Shown here in pieces: positions 8,439 to 19,232 of a stretch of DNA of 64,000 nucleotides. Made by a program: the position numbers and the translations under genes. How positions within the stretch are numbered: the first letter of the stretch is position 1; the number at the start of each line of letters is the position of its first letter. This DNA comes from Micromonospora_J zhanjiangensis. GTDB lineage: Bacteria > Actinomycetota > Actinomycetes > Mycobacteriales > Micromonosporaceae. The notes beneath the pieces were generated by a model. It saw only the letters and a program-made list of their open reading frames with translations, ran no database searches and had not been told where the DNA came from. The stretch spans positions 45,000-108,999 of the forward strand of contig NZ_JBHSBN010000023.1 of assembly GCF_042650605.1 (NCBI RefSeq). The letters run 5' to 3'.

Positions 8439-9335
8439 TCAGTCGGCGGGCTCGAACCGGGCCCGCGTGCCGACCGGGGTGAAGCCGAGCCGCCGGTACA
8501 GTTCGCCGGCCGGGTTGTCCACGTTGACGTCCAGCAGCACCGCGTCGCCGCCGCCGGCCCGCATCCGGCGCAGCGCCTCGGTCACCAGGGCCGCGCCGAG
8601 GCGGCGACCGCGCTGGTCGGGCCGCACCCCGACCTGCACCACCCAGCCCTCGGCGCAGGTGATGAAGCCGACGTCCCCGAGGCCGGGCCGGCTGGCCAGC
8701 AACGACCAGCCGGGTCGGAACTCGTCGTCGCCGGCGGTCCAGTCCACCCACCGCGGCAGCGGCCAGCCGGGAAAGCCCGGCCGGTCCCGGAACGCGGCGG
8801 TGTAGACCGCGAAGAACCGGGCCGCCGCCTGGGCCGACCAGGTGTCGATCCGCACGTCGGCCGGCAGCGGTGCGGCCGGTAGCGGCGTCCGGGCCAGGTC
8901 GAACCGCAGCACGTCCTCGGCGAACACCCGGCGCAGGCCACGGCCGGCGAACAGGTCGGCGGCCGGGCCGGTCAGGGCCTCCGTCTCCACCGTCACCGTG
9001 TCGGCCAACGCCGCGGCGCGGGCCAGCCCGTGGTCCAGCAGCGCGGCGCCGATGCCGCGGCCTCGATGGTCCGGATCGACCAGCCCGGTCAGCACCGCCC
9101 GGTGTGCCCCGTCGGCCGCCTGTTCGACCCGGACCGCTCCCGCCGCCAGCAGCTCACCCGGGTCGGCGGCGAGGCCCCAGGCCGCGCCGCCGGGCGCCGC
9201 GAACCGGCGGCCGAGGAACGACTCCCCGGCGGCCAGCGGCAGCCCGCCGTCGTGGGCCAGGCAACGCGCGGCGAGCGCGGCCACCCGGGACAGGTCGGAT
9301 CGGGTCAAGGCCCGCCAGGCCGGTTCACTGGTCAC
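8439..9335 (-). CDS. Tandem-domain GNAT acetyltransferase
   Basis: A 298-residue protein with two GNAT domains. The N-terminal copy has an acetyl-CoA loop DHRGRGIGAAL near residues 90-101; the C-terminal copy has VQVGVRPDQRGRRLGAAL and ends with the usual NPAGELYRRLGFTPVGT beta-bulge region. Tandem GNATs include mycothiol synthase, but the MshD-specific N-terminus is absent, so the acceptor is unknown. GTG 9335 (VTSEPAWRAL) is chosen because it starts directly before the first domain; in-frame sequence upstream is low-complexity. Confidence 0.75.
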   Translation of the reverse strand: MTSEPAWRALTRSDLSRVAALAARCLAHDGGLPLAAGESFLGRRFAAPGGAAWGLAADPGELLAAGAVRVEQAADGAHRAVLTGLVDPDHRGRGIGAALLDHGLARAAALADTVTVETEALTGPAADLFAGRGLRRVFAEDVLRFDLARTPLPAAPLPADVRIDTWSAQAAARFFAVYTAAFRDRPGFPGWPLPRWVDWTAGDDEFRPGWSLLASRPGLGDVGFITCAEGWVVQVGVRPDQRGRRLGAALVTEALRRMRAGGGDAVLLDVNVDNPAGELYRRLGFTPVGTRARFEPAD

Positions 9336-9432
9336 GGCCCGGAATCGTAGCCACCACCGCTGATCGAGCCCACCGGATAACCCCGCCGCCCGGCGCGCCT
9401 GGTCCGGTCCCGCGCCAGCTCGGTCCGCCGGG

Positions 9433-11541
<2,109 letters not shown>

Positions 11542-11857
11542 GCCACCAACCGTACGCCGCGGGTCCGACACTCCAGGCCCACGACGGTGGGTACACGATC
11601 GGCTTCGATATTGTCATTGTCTGCTCGGAGCCGACCCGATACCGTCTCCAGAGTAGGCCGCTCGCGGCGGCCGACCGGATCCGCGACCCGGCCGCCTGAC
11701 TAGGCCGGTCGCCCCGGGCGCAGGGGTTGCAGCCCCAACCTCGGTTGGCGTGCGCACCCGACGCGGTCGCGCTCACGCGCCGACCGGCCGCCGCGAGCGC
11801 CCCTGCCACACACCCGACGACCCCCGCCGATCGTGAATCGGGACGGCACGTCACCTT
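11542..11857. other. Divergent intergenic region upstream of uvrB; no gene
   Basis: This 316-bp gap has locally lower G/C around 11600-11650, including a TTGTCATTGTC direct repeat near 11612. TACGGT lies about 8 nt before the uvrB start on the reverse strand and could serve as a near-leaderless -10. I looked for a palindromic actinobacterial LexA box and did not find one. No open frame shows family resemblance. Confidence 0.4.
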
Positions 11858-13546
11858 GTGCCCGACCCGCACGTTCAACCCGGCGTGGACCACCACCCGC
11901 TCCGACCGGACGGCCGGCGGCCGGCCGCGATGGTCGTACTCGCCTGCCTCGCCCTCGGCTCCGGCGCCGGCCTCGCCGTCGGGCTCGCCGGGCGGCCCAC
12001 CACGGACGGCCCGGACGAGGGACGCGCGTTGTCCGCCGCCGAGGCCCGCCGGCTGGCCGCGATGCGGGTGACCAACTACCGGGACGGCCGGGCCGGGCTG
12101 CGGGCCACGCTGGGACCGCCCGAGGGGCCCACCCGGCTCACCGGTTGGGTGGACTGGAACCGGGCGCTGATCTACCTGTCCGTCACCGGGCCGGGTACCG
12201 CGGTCGCGCACGGACTGATCCAGGCGGTGCCGGGCCTGATCGCCAGCCGCCCCGACCCGACGGCCCGTACCGACGCCGGCGACCCCGGTCCGCTGCCCGC
12301 CGGTCCGGGGGGCGGCACCGACCGGCCCACGGATGGCCCGGCCGCCGGGCCCGGGACCGAGCCCGCCGTACCCCCGATCGAACCACCGGCCGACGGGTGG
12401 CGGATCCGCCGGCCGGACCCCGGCGGGGCCCGGCCGGAACCGATCGACACGCTGGTCGCCCTGCTGTTCGGGGTCGCCACCGACCGGCCGGACCCGGTCG
12501 ACGGCCTGGCCGACGGGCCGGCCCGCTGGCTCGGCCGCGACCGGGCGGCGGGCACCGCCGTCGACGTACTGCGGGGTCCCGCCGCCGGGCCGACGGCCGG
12601 TGGCACGCCCGGTCCGGCGCCGCTCTCGGCGGTGGGCGGCACGGTCCGGTACTGGCTGGACGACGACGCCCGGCTGCACCGGCTGGCCGCCGTCCTGCCC
12701 GGCGGACTGCCGCTCGCCGTCGACCTGGACCGCTCGGCCCGGCCCGAACTGATCGCGACGGCCGGCCTGGGTGGTCGCCCGGTCCGCCCCCGGGCGGTGA
12801 CCAACGCCGAGGCGGACCAACTCGCCGGGCTGCGCCCGACCAACCGGGCCCGCGGCGGCGCCCGGGTGTCGCTGACCGTGCCGACGGTGCCCGCGGCCAA
12901 CCTGCGCGGCAGCGGCTGGCTGGACTGGCGGACCGGGGTGGCCTATCTGGCCGTCGGTGACCGGGACGACCCGGCGCGGACCCGGCTGCTGCGCGCCGAC
13001 CGCGCCGGCGTCGCCGACCGTCCGGCGCCCGCGCCGACACCCCCGGCCGGTACGGTCGGCGGCTCGCCCGGCCCGCACTCCCGCACCGGTCCGGCACCCG
13101 GTCCCCGGCCGTCGGCGGGGCCGGGGTCAGCCGGCGCCGCGCGGGACGGCGTACCGGCGTCCCCGCCGCTGCCTCCGCCCACCGAGCGGGCCTGGACCTT
13201 CACCAGTTGGCAACGGCGGGCCGACGCGCGGGGCGGGCTCGACCTCGACCTGCTGGTCAACGAGGCGCTGTCGTGCGGAGGGCGGGCCGCCGCCGATCCG
13301 GTCGAGCTGCGTTCCTCGGCGGTCTGGTTGCGCGGCGACACCATCGCCGGCCGGCCGGTGTCGGTGTTCGAGATGCCCAAGCCGGCCGAGGCCGGCGAGC
13401 CGCCGGGACAGGCCCGGCTGCGGTACTGGGTCGACGGCGGGGGGCTGCTGCGGCGGTTGGAGCTGCGCACCCGCATCGGCGCGTTCGCCCAGCTCGACCT
13501 GGATCCGGGGCCCGTGCCGTGGATATCGCCGGTGCCGCTGGACTGA
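11858..13546 (+). CDS. Membrane-anchored protein with duplicated extracellular domain, function unknown
   Basis: A 562-residue product from GTG 11858 with a short cytoplasmic tail, one transmembrane helix (about 23-45) and a large outside region, i.e. type II topology. The outside part contains two diverged copies of one domain. Copy 1 has LSAAEARRLAAMRVTNYRDG and TGWVDWNRALIYLSV; copy 2 has VTNAEADQLAGLRPTNR and SGWLDWRTGVAYLAV; both end in a strand with RYW(L/V)D near the middle of the copy. Pro/Gly-rich linkers separate them. The fold resembles LppX/LprG-like lipoprotein domains in strand pattern, but I cannot assign a family. It stands alone between uvrB (divergent) and coaE (convergent). 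Confidence 0.7.
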   Translation: MPDPHVQPGVDHHPLRPDGRRPAAMVVLACLALGSGAGLAVGLAGRPTTDGPDEGRALSAAEARRLAAMRVTNYRDGRAGLRATLGPPEGPTRLTGWVDWNRALIYLSVTGPGTAVAHGLIQAVPGLIASRPDPTARTDAGDPGPLPAGPGGGTDRPTDGPAAGPGTEPAVPPIEPPADGWRIRRPDPGGARPEPIDTLVALLFGVATDRPDPVDGLADGPARWLGRDRAAGTAVDVLRGPAAGPTAGGTPGPAPLSAVGGTVRYWLDDDARLHRLAAVLPGGLPLAVDLDRSARPELIATAGLGGRPVRPRAVTNAEADQLAGLRPTNRARGGARVSLTVPTVPAANLRGSGWLDWRTGVAYLAVGDRDDPARTRLLRADRAGVADRPAPAPTPPAGTVGGSPGPHSRTGPAPGPRPSAGPGSAGAARDGVPASPPLPPPTERAWTFTSWQRRADARGGLDLDLLVNEALSCGGRAAADPVELRSSAVWLRGDTIAGRPVSVFEMPKPAEAGEPPGQARLRYWVDGGGLLRRLELRTRIGAFAQLDLDPGPVPWISPVPLD

Positions 13547-13574
13547 GGTCGCGGCAGCCGCCCGGACGGCGCGG

Positions 13575-14708
13575 TCAGCCGGTCGGGCCGTGGTCCGCGG
13601 CCGGTGCACCGGTCACCCGCACGTACACCACGACCGGGTTGTCCGGATCGGCGCTGCCGTACCGCCGTCGCTCTCCGACCCCGTCGGCCGTGTCCGCCGT
13701 GTCCGCCGTGTCGGCCGTGTCCGCCGTGTCCGCCGTGTCGGCCGCGTCCGCCGTGTCCGCCGTGTCCGCCGTGTCCGCCGTGTCCGCCGGGTCGGCCTCG
13801 ACGGGTGGGCAGGGCGCGAAGCCGGCTGCGGCGAGTGCGTCCACCTCGGCCGCCGACGCGACGTCGAGCCGGATCTCCAGCACCTCGGCCGGGCCGTGGA
13901 CCTGGTCGGATCCGTCGGAGGCCCGGTCGACCGGTGCCGTCGACCGGTCCGGCCGGGCGGTGTCGTCGGCCGGGTCGACCGGCTCGATCCGCGCGGCGGG
14001 CCCGAGCGCGTGCCGGATCCGGCCGGCGACCCGGGCGTACCGGGCGGACCGGTCCGGGGCGGGATCGGCGCCGACGCGCCGGGGGGCGGGCGCCGCCGCG
14101 CGACGGTGCCGGAGATTCTCCTCGTAGGGCACCAGCCGATCGCGCCACAGCGCGTCGACCCGCGCGTGCAACGCGTCGAGCGGGCCGTCGTTGTCCAGCA
14201 CGACGTCCGCGGCGGCCGTCCGCTCGGCATCGCCGGTCTGCGCCCGGATCCGCTGCTCCGCCTGCTCGGCGGTCATCCCCCGGTCGCGGATCAGGCGGTC
14301 GATCCGGACCCGCCGGGCCGCCCGCACCACCAGCACCAGGTGGTACGTCGGCGCGAGGCCCACCTCGACCAGCAGCGGTACGTCGTTGACGACGATCGCG
14401 TCGGCCGGGGCAGCGGCGACCAGTTGGGCGCTGCGAGCGCGTACCCGGGGATGGGTGATCGCCTCCAACCGGGCCCGGGCCGCGTCGTCGCCGAAGACCG
14501 CCGCACCCAACGCCGGCCGGTCGAGGGTGCCGTCCGGCCGCAGCACCCGTTCGCCGAACGCCGCGACGATCTCCCGCAGCCCGTCGGTGCCCGGTTCGAC
14601 CACCTCGCGAGCGATCCGGTCGGAGTCGACGATCACCGCCCCGTGTCCGGCCAGCCGTCGGGCCACCACGCTCTTACCCGACCCGATCCCGCCGGTGAGT
14701 CCCACCAT
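13575..14708 (-). CDS. coaE: Dephospho-CoA kinase with degenerate, repeat-bearing C-terminal extension
   Basis: Last enzyme of CoA synthesis, phosphorylating the 3'-OH of dephospho-CoA. The first about 200 residues of the 377-residue product are a complete kinase: P-loop GGIGSGKS at 6-13, VDSDRIAREVV, ITHPRVR, NDVPLLVE and RDRGMTAEQAEQRI. Many actinobacterial CoaE proteins carry a C-terminal GrpB-like domain; here that part is eroded: the DHIGST-type core is missing, while VLEIRLDV and the final YGSADPDNPVVVYVRV still recall it, with a run of about 38 residues of (Thr-Ala-Asp) repeats between them. ATG 14708 starts directly at the P-loop strand; a GTG six bases upstream is possible. Follows rpsA in the same direction. 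Confidence 0.92.
   Translation of the reverse strand: MVGLTGGIGSGKSVVARRLAGHGAVIVDSDRIAREVVEPGTDGLREIVAAFGERVLRPDGTLDRPALGAAVFGDDAARARLEAITHPRVRARSAQLVAAAPADAIVVNDVPLLVEVGLAPTYHLVLVVRAARRVRIDRLIRDRGMTAEQAEQRIRAQTGDAERTAAADVVLDNDGPLDALHARVDALWRDRLVPYEENLRHRRAAAPAPRRVGADPAPDRSARYARVAGRIRHALGPAARIEPVDPADDTARPDRSTAPVDRASDGSDQVHGPAEVLEIRLDVASAAEVDALAAAGFAPCPPVEADPADTADTADTADTADAADTADTADTADTADTADTADGVGERRRYGSADPDNPVVVYVRVTGAPAADHGPTG
13684..13797. repeat. 9-bp minisatellite (TCSGCCGTG) inside coaE
   Basis: Twelve full copies plus a partial copy of a 9-bp unit, TCCGCCGTG with C/G variation at base 3 and single substitutions in units 7 (GCG end) and 12 (GGG end). In the coaE frame each unit encodes Ala-Asp-Thr, giving an acidic stretch at about residues 304-341. 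Unit length is a multiple of three, so copy-number change keeps the frame. Confidence 0.95.
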
Positions 14709-14860
14709 CAGCACCGGACCAGTCAACCCGCCCCGGCCGGGCACGGCAAATCCCCGCACCGCACCGCACCACACCGGCGCGGCCGGACCCGGACCCGGCG
14801 CGGTGCCCGACCCGGAGACGGCTGCGGAGCCGGGGCCACGCCGGGTCCGGACACGACGGA

Positions 14861-14902
14861 GGCCCCGTCCGCGACCGGTGATCCGGTACGCGGTACGGGG
14901 CC
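14861..14902 (-). terminator. Probable rpsA terminator hairpin
   Basis: Arms GGCCCCGT (14861-14868) and ACGGGGCC (14895-14902) flank a 26-nt loop that itself can pair partially. It lies 20 bp beyond the rpsA stop on the reverse strand. There is no U-tract, as is usual for actinobacterial terminators. It separates rpsA from coaE. Confidence 0.55.
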
Positions 14903-14922
14903 TGCGTCAGTGCTGCGGCTAC

Positions 14923-16419
14923 TTACTTACCGCCGGCGAGCTTCTCCCGCAGAGCGGCGAGCGCCTCGTCGGTGGCGAGGGTGCCGGCCGGCTCCTCGGC
15001 CTGCCGGGACGGAGCCGGGGTGGACGAGCTCGCGCCGCCGCCACCGGTGCTGGCGGCCGGGGCCGGGTTGGCCGCCGCCTCGGCCTCCGCCGCGCGGGAG
15101 GTCTGCACCTGCTTGGTGTGCGCCTCCCACCGCTGACGTGCCTCGGCGTACTGCGTCTCCCAGGCCTCGCGCTGCTTGTCGAAGCCCTCGAGCCACTCCC
15201 CGGTCTCCGGGTCGAAGCCCTCGGGGTAGATGTAGTTGCCCTCGTTGTCGTACGTCGCGGTCATGCCGTAGAGGGTCGGGTCGAAGTGCTCCTCGCCCTC
15301 GACGAAGCCCTCGTTGGCCTGCTTGAGCGACAGCGAGATCCGCCGACGCTCGAGGTCGATGTCGATGACCTTGACCATGACGTCCGAGCCGACCTGGACG
15401 ACCTGCTCCGGGATCTCCACGTGGCGCTCGGCCAGCTCGGAGATGTGCACCAGGCCCTCGATGCCGTCGTCGACGCGGACGAACGCGCCGAACGGCACCA
15501 GCTTGGTGACCTTACCCGGGACGATCTGCTGGATCGCGTGGGTGCGGGCGAACTGCCGCCACGGGTCCTCCTGGGTCGCCTTCAGCGACAGCGAGACCCG
15601 CTCGCGGTCCAGGTCGACGTCCAGGACCTCGACCTCGACCTCCTGGCCGACCTCGACGACCTCGGACGGGTGGTCGATGTGCTTCCAGGACAGCTCGGAG
15701 ACGTGCACCAGGCCGTCCACGCCGCCCAGGTCCACGAACGCGCCGAAGTTGACGATCGACGAGACGACGCCCTTGCGGACCTGTCCCTTCTGCAGCTTGT
15801 TGAGGAACTCGGTGCGCACCTCGGACTGCGTCTGCTCCAGCCACGCCCGGCGGGACAGGACCACGTTGTTGCGGTTCTTGTCCAGCTCGATGATCTTGGC
15901 TTCGAGCTCCCGACCGACGTACGGCTGCAGGTCCCGGACCCGGCGCATCTCGACCAGCGACGCGGGCAGGAAGCCGCGCAGCCCGATGTCGAGGATGAGG
16001 CCACCCTTGACCACCTCGATGACGGAGCCGCGGACGACACCGTCCTCGTCCTTGATCTTCTCGATGGTGCCCCAGGCGCGCTCGTACTGCGCCCGCTTCT
16101 TCGAGAGGATCAGACGCCCCTCCTTGTCCTCCTTCTGGAGGACGAGGGCCTCGATGTGGTCACCGACCGACACCACCTCGGCGGGGTCGACGTCGTGCTT
16201 GATCGACAACTCGCGCGAGGGGATCACACCCTCGGTCTTGTAGCCGATGTCGAGCAGGACCTCGTCCCGATCGACCTTGACGACGGTGCCTTCGACAATG
16301 TCGCCGTCGTTGAAGTACTTGATGGTCTCGTCGATCGCGGCGAGGAATGCTTCCTCGGAGCCGAGATCGTCGTGGGTGACCCGGTTGGCGCTCGAGGTGG
16401 CCTCGATGCTGCTCGTCAT
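14923..16419 (-). CDS. rpsA: 30S ribosomal protein S1
   Basis: RNA-binding ribosomal protein needed for translation initiation. The 498-residue product has four S1 (OB-fold) domains: about 36-105 (GDIVEGTVVKVDRDEVLLDIG), 122-190, 208-278 (GQVRKGVVSSIVNFGAFVDLGG) and 295-364, followed by an actinobacterial C-terminal tail of about 130 residues rich in Ala, Glu and Ser ending ALAALREKLAGGK. Domains 3 and 4 are the conserved mRNA-binding pair. ATG 16419 (MTSSIEATS) is the typical actinobacterial start. A long leader of about 190 nt precedes it. Confidence 0.97.
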   Translation of the reverse strand: MTSSIEATSSANRVTHDDLGSEEAFLAAIDETIKYFNDGDIVEGTVVKVDRDEVLLDIGYKTEGVIPSRELSIKHDVDPAEVVSVGDHIEALVLQKEDKEGRLILSKKRAQYERAWGTIEKIKDEDGVVRGSVIEVVKGGLILDIGLRGFLPASLVEMRRVRDLQPYVGRELEAKIIELDKNRNNVVLSRRAWLEQTQSEVRTEFLNKLQKGQVRKGVVSSIVNFGAFVDLGGVDGLVHVSELSWKHIDHPSEVVEVGQEVEVEVLDVDLDRERVSLSLKATQEDPWRQFARTHAIQQIVPGKVTKLVPFGAFVRVDDGIEGLVHISELAERHVEIPEQVVQVGSDVMVKVIDIDLERRRISLSLKQANEGFVEGEEHFDPTLYGMTATYDNEGNYIYPEGFDPETGEWLEGFDKQREAWETQYAEARQRWEAHTKQVQTSRAAEAEAAANPAPAASTGGGGASSSTPAPSRQAEEPAGTLATDEALAALREKLAGGK

Positions 16420-16608
16420 GTGGGCGGTTGCTCCGGTCGGTGGGATGTCACAGCTGGCTTGCGTCTGGCTTGCGTCGCGGTGACCTGTTTGCGCCTGCGG
16501 ATCTGTCGGCGGCCACGCCGAACGATCACGGTTAAGGATCATGGGACGCATCCGTCGACCACGGAACCTGCTCCCTGCCGAGGCACACGATCCGCGAGCG
16601 CATCGAAC

Positions 16609-16639
16609 AGCTTACCGTGCGCATTACCACAGCGTGCAA
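16609..16639 (-). promoter_or_regulatory. Candidate rpsA promoter within a 381-bp gap
   Basis: On the reverse strand TTGCAC (16634-16639) and TAAGCT (16609-16614) stand about 19 bp apart, a plausible housekeeping sigma site that would give a leader of roughly 180-190 nt before the rpsA ATG. The leader holds a direct repeat of CTTGCGTC near 16458-16476. The rest of the 16420-16800 gap contains no gene that I can support. Confidence 0.4.
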
Positions 16640-16800
16640 GCCCTCCCCGCAGGTGATCCGGGTCGCTTCCCGGCAGCCCGGAAAATAGCGGGGATTCCCG
16701 CCCGGTGTCTGCTGCGTCACACCCCCGCCACCGCCCCGACACACCGGCCGGAGGGCCCGGGAGACCCCTTCCCGACCGGCCGGCGGCCGGCACGCCTAGC

Positions 16801-17619
16801 GTGAGCGGCGTGGAACCCGAATCCGGCGCGGTCGCCCGCCGACCCGTCAGTGACGCCGCCGCCCGCCGCGCCAACCGCGCCTGGTGGGACCTGGACGCCG
16901 ACGACTACCAGGCCGAACACGGCGCCTTCCTCGGCGACGTCGACCTGGTGTGGTGTCCCGAGGGACTGCGCGAGGCCGACGCCGGGCTGCTCGGCGAGGT
17001 CCGCGGCCGGCGGGTACTGGAACTCGGCTGCGGCGCGGCGGCGGCGGCCCGCTGGCTGGCCACCCAGGGCGCGGAGGTGGTCGCCCTGGACCTGTCCGCC
17101 GGCATGCTGCGGCACGCCGCCTCGGCGGCCGGCTCCTGCGGGGTACGGGTGCCGCTGGTGCAGGCCGACGCGCTGGCCCTGCCGTTCCCGGCCGGGGCGT
17201 TCGACACCGTGTTCACCGCCTTCGGCGCAATCCCGTTCGTGGCCGACTCGGCCGCGGCCATGAGCGAGGTGCACCGGGTGCTGCGCCCGGGCGGCCGGTG
17301 GGTCTTCTCGGTCACCCACCCGATGCGCTGGGTCTTCCTGGACGACCCGGGCGAGGCGGGCCTCACCGCGGTGCACTCCTACTTCGACCGCCGCCCGTAC
17401 GTCGAGCAGGACGCGCGCGGCGTGCCCACGTACGTGGAGCAGCACCGCACCCTGGGCGACCGGATCCGCGAACTGGTCGGCGCCGGTTTCGTCCTGCGCG
17501 ACCTGCTGGAGCCGGAGTGGCCGGACGGGCACGACGGGATCTGGGGCCAGTGGAGCCCGCTGCGCGGCCGGCTGTTCCCCGGCACCGCCATCTTCGTCAC
17601 CACCAAACCGGCGGGCTGA
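16801..17619 (+). CDS. SAM-dependent class I methyltransferase (Methyltransf_11 type)
   Basis: A 272-residue Rossmann-fold methyltransferase. Motif I RVLELGCGAAAAARWLA lies at 71-87, the acidic motif II end in VVALDLSAGML, motif III around VQADALALPFPAGAFD, and post-motif HRVLRPGGRWVFSVTHP. The C-terminal half includes YFDRRPYVEQ and LEPEWPDGH, seen in a group of uncharacterised actinobacterial methyltransferases. Substrate unknown. GTG 16801 is preceded by TAGCGT and no Shine-Dalgarno, suggesting a leaderless or near-leaderless message; GTG 16810 is an alternative. Confidence 0.8.
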   Translation: MSGVEPESGAVARRPVSDAAARRANRAWWDLDADDYQAEHGAFLGDVDLVWCPEGLREADAGLLGEVRGRRVLELGCGAAAAARWLATQGAEVVALDLSAGMLRHAASAAGSCGVRVPLVQADALALPFPAGAFDTVFTAFGAIPFVADSAAAMSEVHRVLRPGGRWVFSVTHPMRWVFLDDPGEAGLTAVHSYFDRRPYVEQDARGVPTYVEQHRTLGDRIRELVGAGFVLRDLLEPEWPDGHDGIWGQWSPLRGRLFPGTAIFVTTKPAG

Positions 17620-17677
17620 GCGCGCGTCGCACGTCCGGTGCGACCCACGCCGCACCGGACGGCGTTAGGCTCCCCCC

Positions 17678-18280
17678 ATGAGCGCCGAGCCCATTCCGAC
17701 ATCACCTGGCCCCTGGTGTCCGGACCCGATGCGGCAGCAGCGTGCGGACTACACGCTGGAGGACCTGCTCGCCCTGCCGGACGACGCCCCCCGCGTCGAA
17801 CTCGTCGACGGAGTCATACAGGTGACACCCTCCCCCACCCTGGGCCACCAGAACATCGCCAGCCTGCTCTGGCTCTGGCTGCGGTCACATGCGCCGGCCC
17901 ACCTGCAGGCGGCCCAAGCGATTAGCGTCGATCTCAGCCCCAACACCAGCCGAGAACCGGACGTGCTGTTGCACCGGGCCGGCCTGCCGTCGGACCGGTC
18001 GCGGCTGCGGCCGTCGGACGTGGTCCTGGCCGTCGAGGTCGTCTCGCCGAGCACCCGACGGGTCGACCGGTTCGCCAAGCCGGGTGAGTACGCCGCGGCC
18101 GGCATCCCGTTCTACTGGCGGATCGAGCAGGATCCGGTGCACCTGTACGCGTACCGGCTCGGCGACCGGATCGGGCCGGGCGGCGAGCGGCAGTACGAGC
18201 TCGTGGCCGACGGCAGCGAGGTGGTCGAGCTGACGGAGCCCTTCACCATCAAGCTGCCGATCGCCGAGATCCGGCCGTAG
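17678..18280 (+). CDS. Uma2 family (DUF820) PD-(D/E)XK nuclease-fold protein
   Basis: A 200-residue protein with the Uma2 pattern: RVELVDGVIQVTPSPTLGHQ (Glu41), SREPDVLLHR (Asp95), VLAVEVVSPSTRRVDRFAK (Glu120 and Lys134) and YAAAGIPFYWRIE. These residues correspond to the nuclease-type active site Asp...Glu-x-Val...Lys. The family is widespread and multi-copy in cyanobacteria and actinobacteria and largely uncharacterised; some members are mobile-element associated. TTAGGCT about 10 nt upstream of ATG 17678 suggests a leaderless transcript. No partner gene. Confidence 0.85.
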   Translation: MSAEPIPTSPGPWCPDPMRQQRADYTLEDLLALPDDAPRVELVDGVIQVTPSPTLGHQNIASLLWLWLRSHAPAHLQAAQAISVDLSPNTSREPDVLLHRAGLPSDRSRLRPSDVVLAVEVVSPSTRRVDRFAKPGEYAAAGIPFYWRIEQDPVHLYAYRLGDRIGPGGERQYELVADGSEVVELTEPFTIKLPIAEIRP

Positions 18281-18356
18281 GCGGGACGCCACGGCTCGCC
18301 GGGCCGGCGAGACACCCGGCCCGGCCGGCTGAGCGCGTGGCCGGTCCCGACGCGGC

Positions 18357-18452
18357 CTACGCCGCCGCGTCCACCGCCCGCTTCACGAGCGCGCCGATCC
18401 GCTCCTCGGCCGTGAAGCCGGCGTACGTGCCGTCCTGGGTACTGCTGCACAT
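18357..18452 (-). CDS. 31-residue ORF resembling the N-terminus of a DUF1801-like protein; possible remnant
   Basis: ATG 18452 to TAG encodes MCSSTQDGTYAGFTAEERI followed by about a dozen Ala/Val/Lys/Arg residues. TYxGFTxEERxAxKxRA is the N-terminal motif of a group of small actinobacterial proteins of the DUF1801-type family, which continue for about 100 residues; here the frame stops after 31. AAGGGGAG lies about 7 nt before the ATG, so translation is plausible. I treat it as a truncated relic or a small protein; function unknown. Confidence 0.35.
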   Translation of the reverse strand: MCSSTQDGTYAGFTAEERIGALVKRAVDAAA

Positions 18453-18500
18453 GGAAGTCTCCCCTTGTCAGATTGATCTACGAACGCTTGCGACGGGACG

Positions 18501-19187
18501 TCAGAGCCCGATCTTCAGGTCGGGGCCACCGGCCCGTCCGGCCGGATCGGCCGGGCCGGCCTCGCCGTACCGCCCGCCCGAGGCGGGGACGGCCTCCCAC
18601 GCGAAACCGTCCGGGTCGGTGAAGGTCCCGGCACTGCTGCCGATGGCGAGCCGGTGTGATCCGGTGCCGTCGGGAGAGACGCCCGCGTCCTTGGCGGCGG
18701 TACGGCGGCCGTACAGCGCCAGCTTGATGTTCGAGGTGGCGAACTCGACGTACTTGCGGCCGAAGCTCTTGGCCACGGGCAGGCCGCGCTCGACGTAGAA
18801 CCGTTTGGTCGCGGCGACGTCCGCCACTCCCAGCAGGAGCACGATCTCGTCGATGTGCCGGCTGGCCGGTCCGGTGTCCTTCTTCGCCGAGGTCGCGATC
18901 TTCCAGATGGTGCCGTACGGATCACACAGCACCCCGCCGTAGCCCCAGAACCCCTTCGTGGCCGGCTTCAGCGTCGTCGCTCCGCCGTCGAGGGCGGTGC
19001 CGAAGAGGCTGTCCACGGTGCTCGGCTGGGACACCACGAGGGACAGGGCGTATCCGCGGAAACCGGTCGTCGGCGCCTGCGTGGCGCGGACGCGGACGCG
19101 GTCGCCCAGATCGAAGGCCGTGCGGTAGAAGGCGTCGGCGGCCGAGGGCTCGGGCACCTCGAGCGTGACGAATTCGATGGCGGACAT
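18501..19187 (-). CDS. Two-domain VOC (glyoxalase/bleomycin resistance superfamily) protein
   Basis: A 228-residue protein with two vicinal-oxygen-chelate units: residues about 3-115 (IEFVTLEVPEPSAADAFYR ... DPYGTIWKIAT) and about 122-205 (IDEIVLLLGVADVAATKRFYV ... TDPDGFAWEAV). Each unit has the paired beta-alpha-beta-beta-beta arrangement; metal-ligand His/Glu positions are poorly kept, so catalysis is uncertain. It is followed 45 bp upstream (in transcription order) by a second VOC gene on the same strand, so the two may be cotranscribed. The neighbouring divergent LuxR-type regulator could control them; that is inference from position. Confidence 0.75.
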   Translation of the reverse strand: MSAIEFVTLEVPEPSAADAFYRTAFDLGDRVRVRATQAPTTGFRGYALSLVVSQPSTVDSLFGTALDGGATTLKPATKGFWGYGGVLCDPYGTIWKIATSAKKDTGPASRHIDEIVLLLGVADVAATKRFYVERGLPVAKSFGRKYVEFATSNIKLALYGRRTAAKDAGVSPDGTGSHRLAIGSSAGTFTDPDGFAWEAVPASGGRYGEAGPADPAGRAGGPDLKIGL

Positions 19188-19232
19188 GGCAGGTTCCTTC
19201 CAGGAGGTTCGGATTGGCGTGGACGCTGTCGC

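Noticed and set aside
8389..8751. Alternative reverse frame inside the tandem GNAT gene
   Set aside because: The overlapping frame with two GNAT motifs is clearly the coding one.
11542..11857. LexA (SOS) box upstream of uvrB
   Set aside because: No palindrome resembling the actinobacterial LexA site was found by eye.
13684..13797. Regularly spaced repeats considered as a CRISPR array
   Set aside because: Units are 9 bp without spacers and are in frame with coaE; it is a minisatellite.
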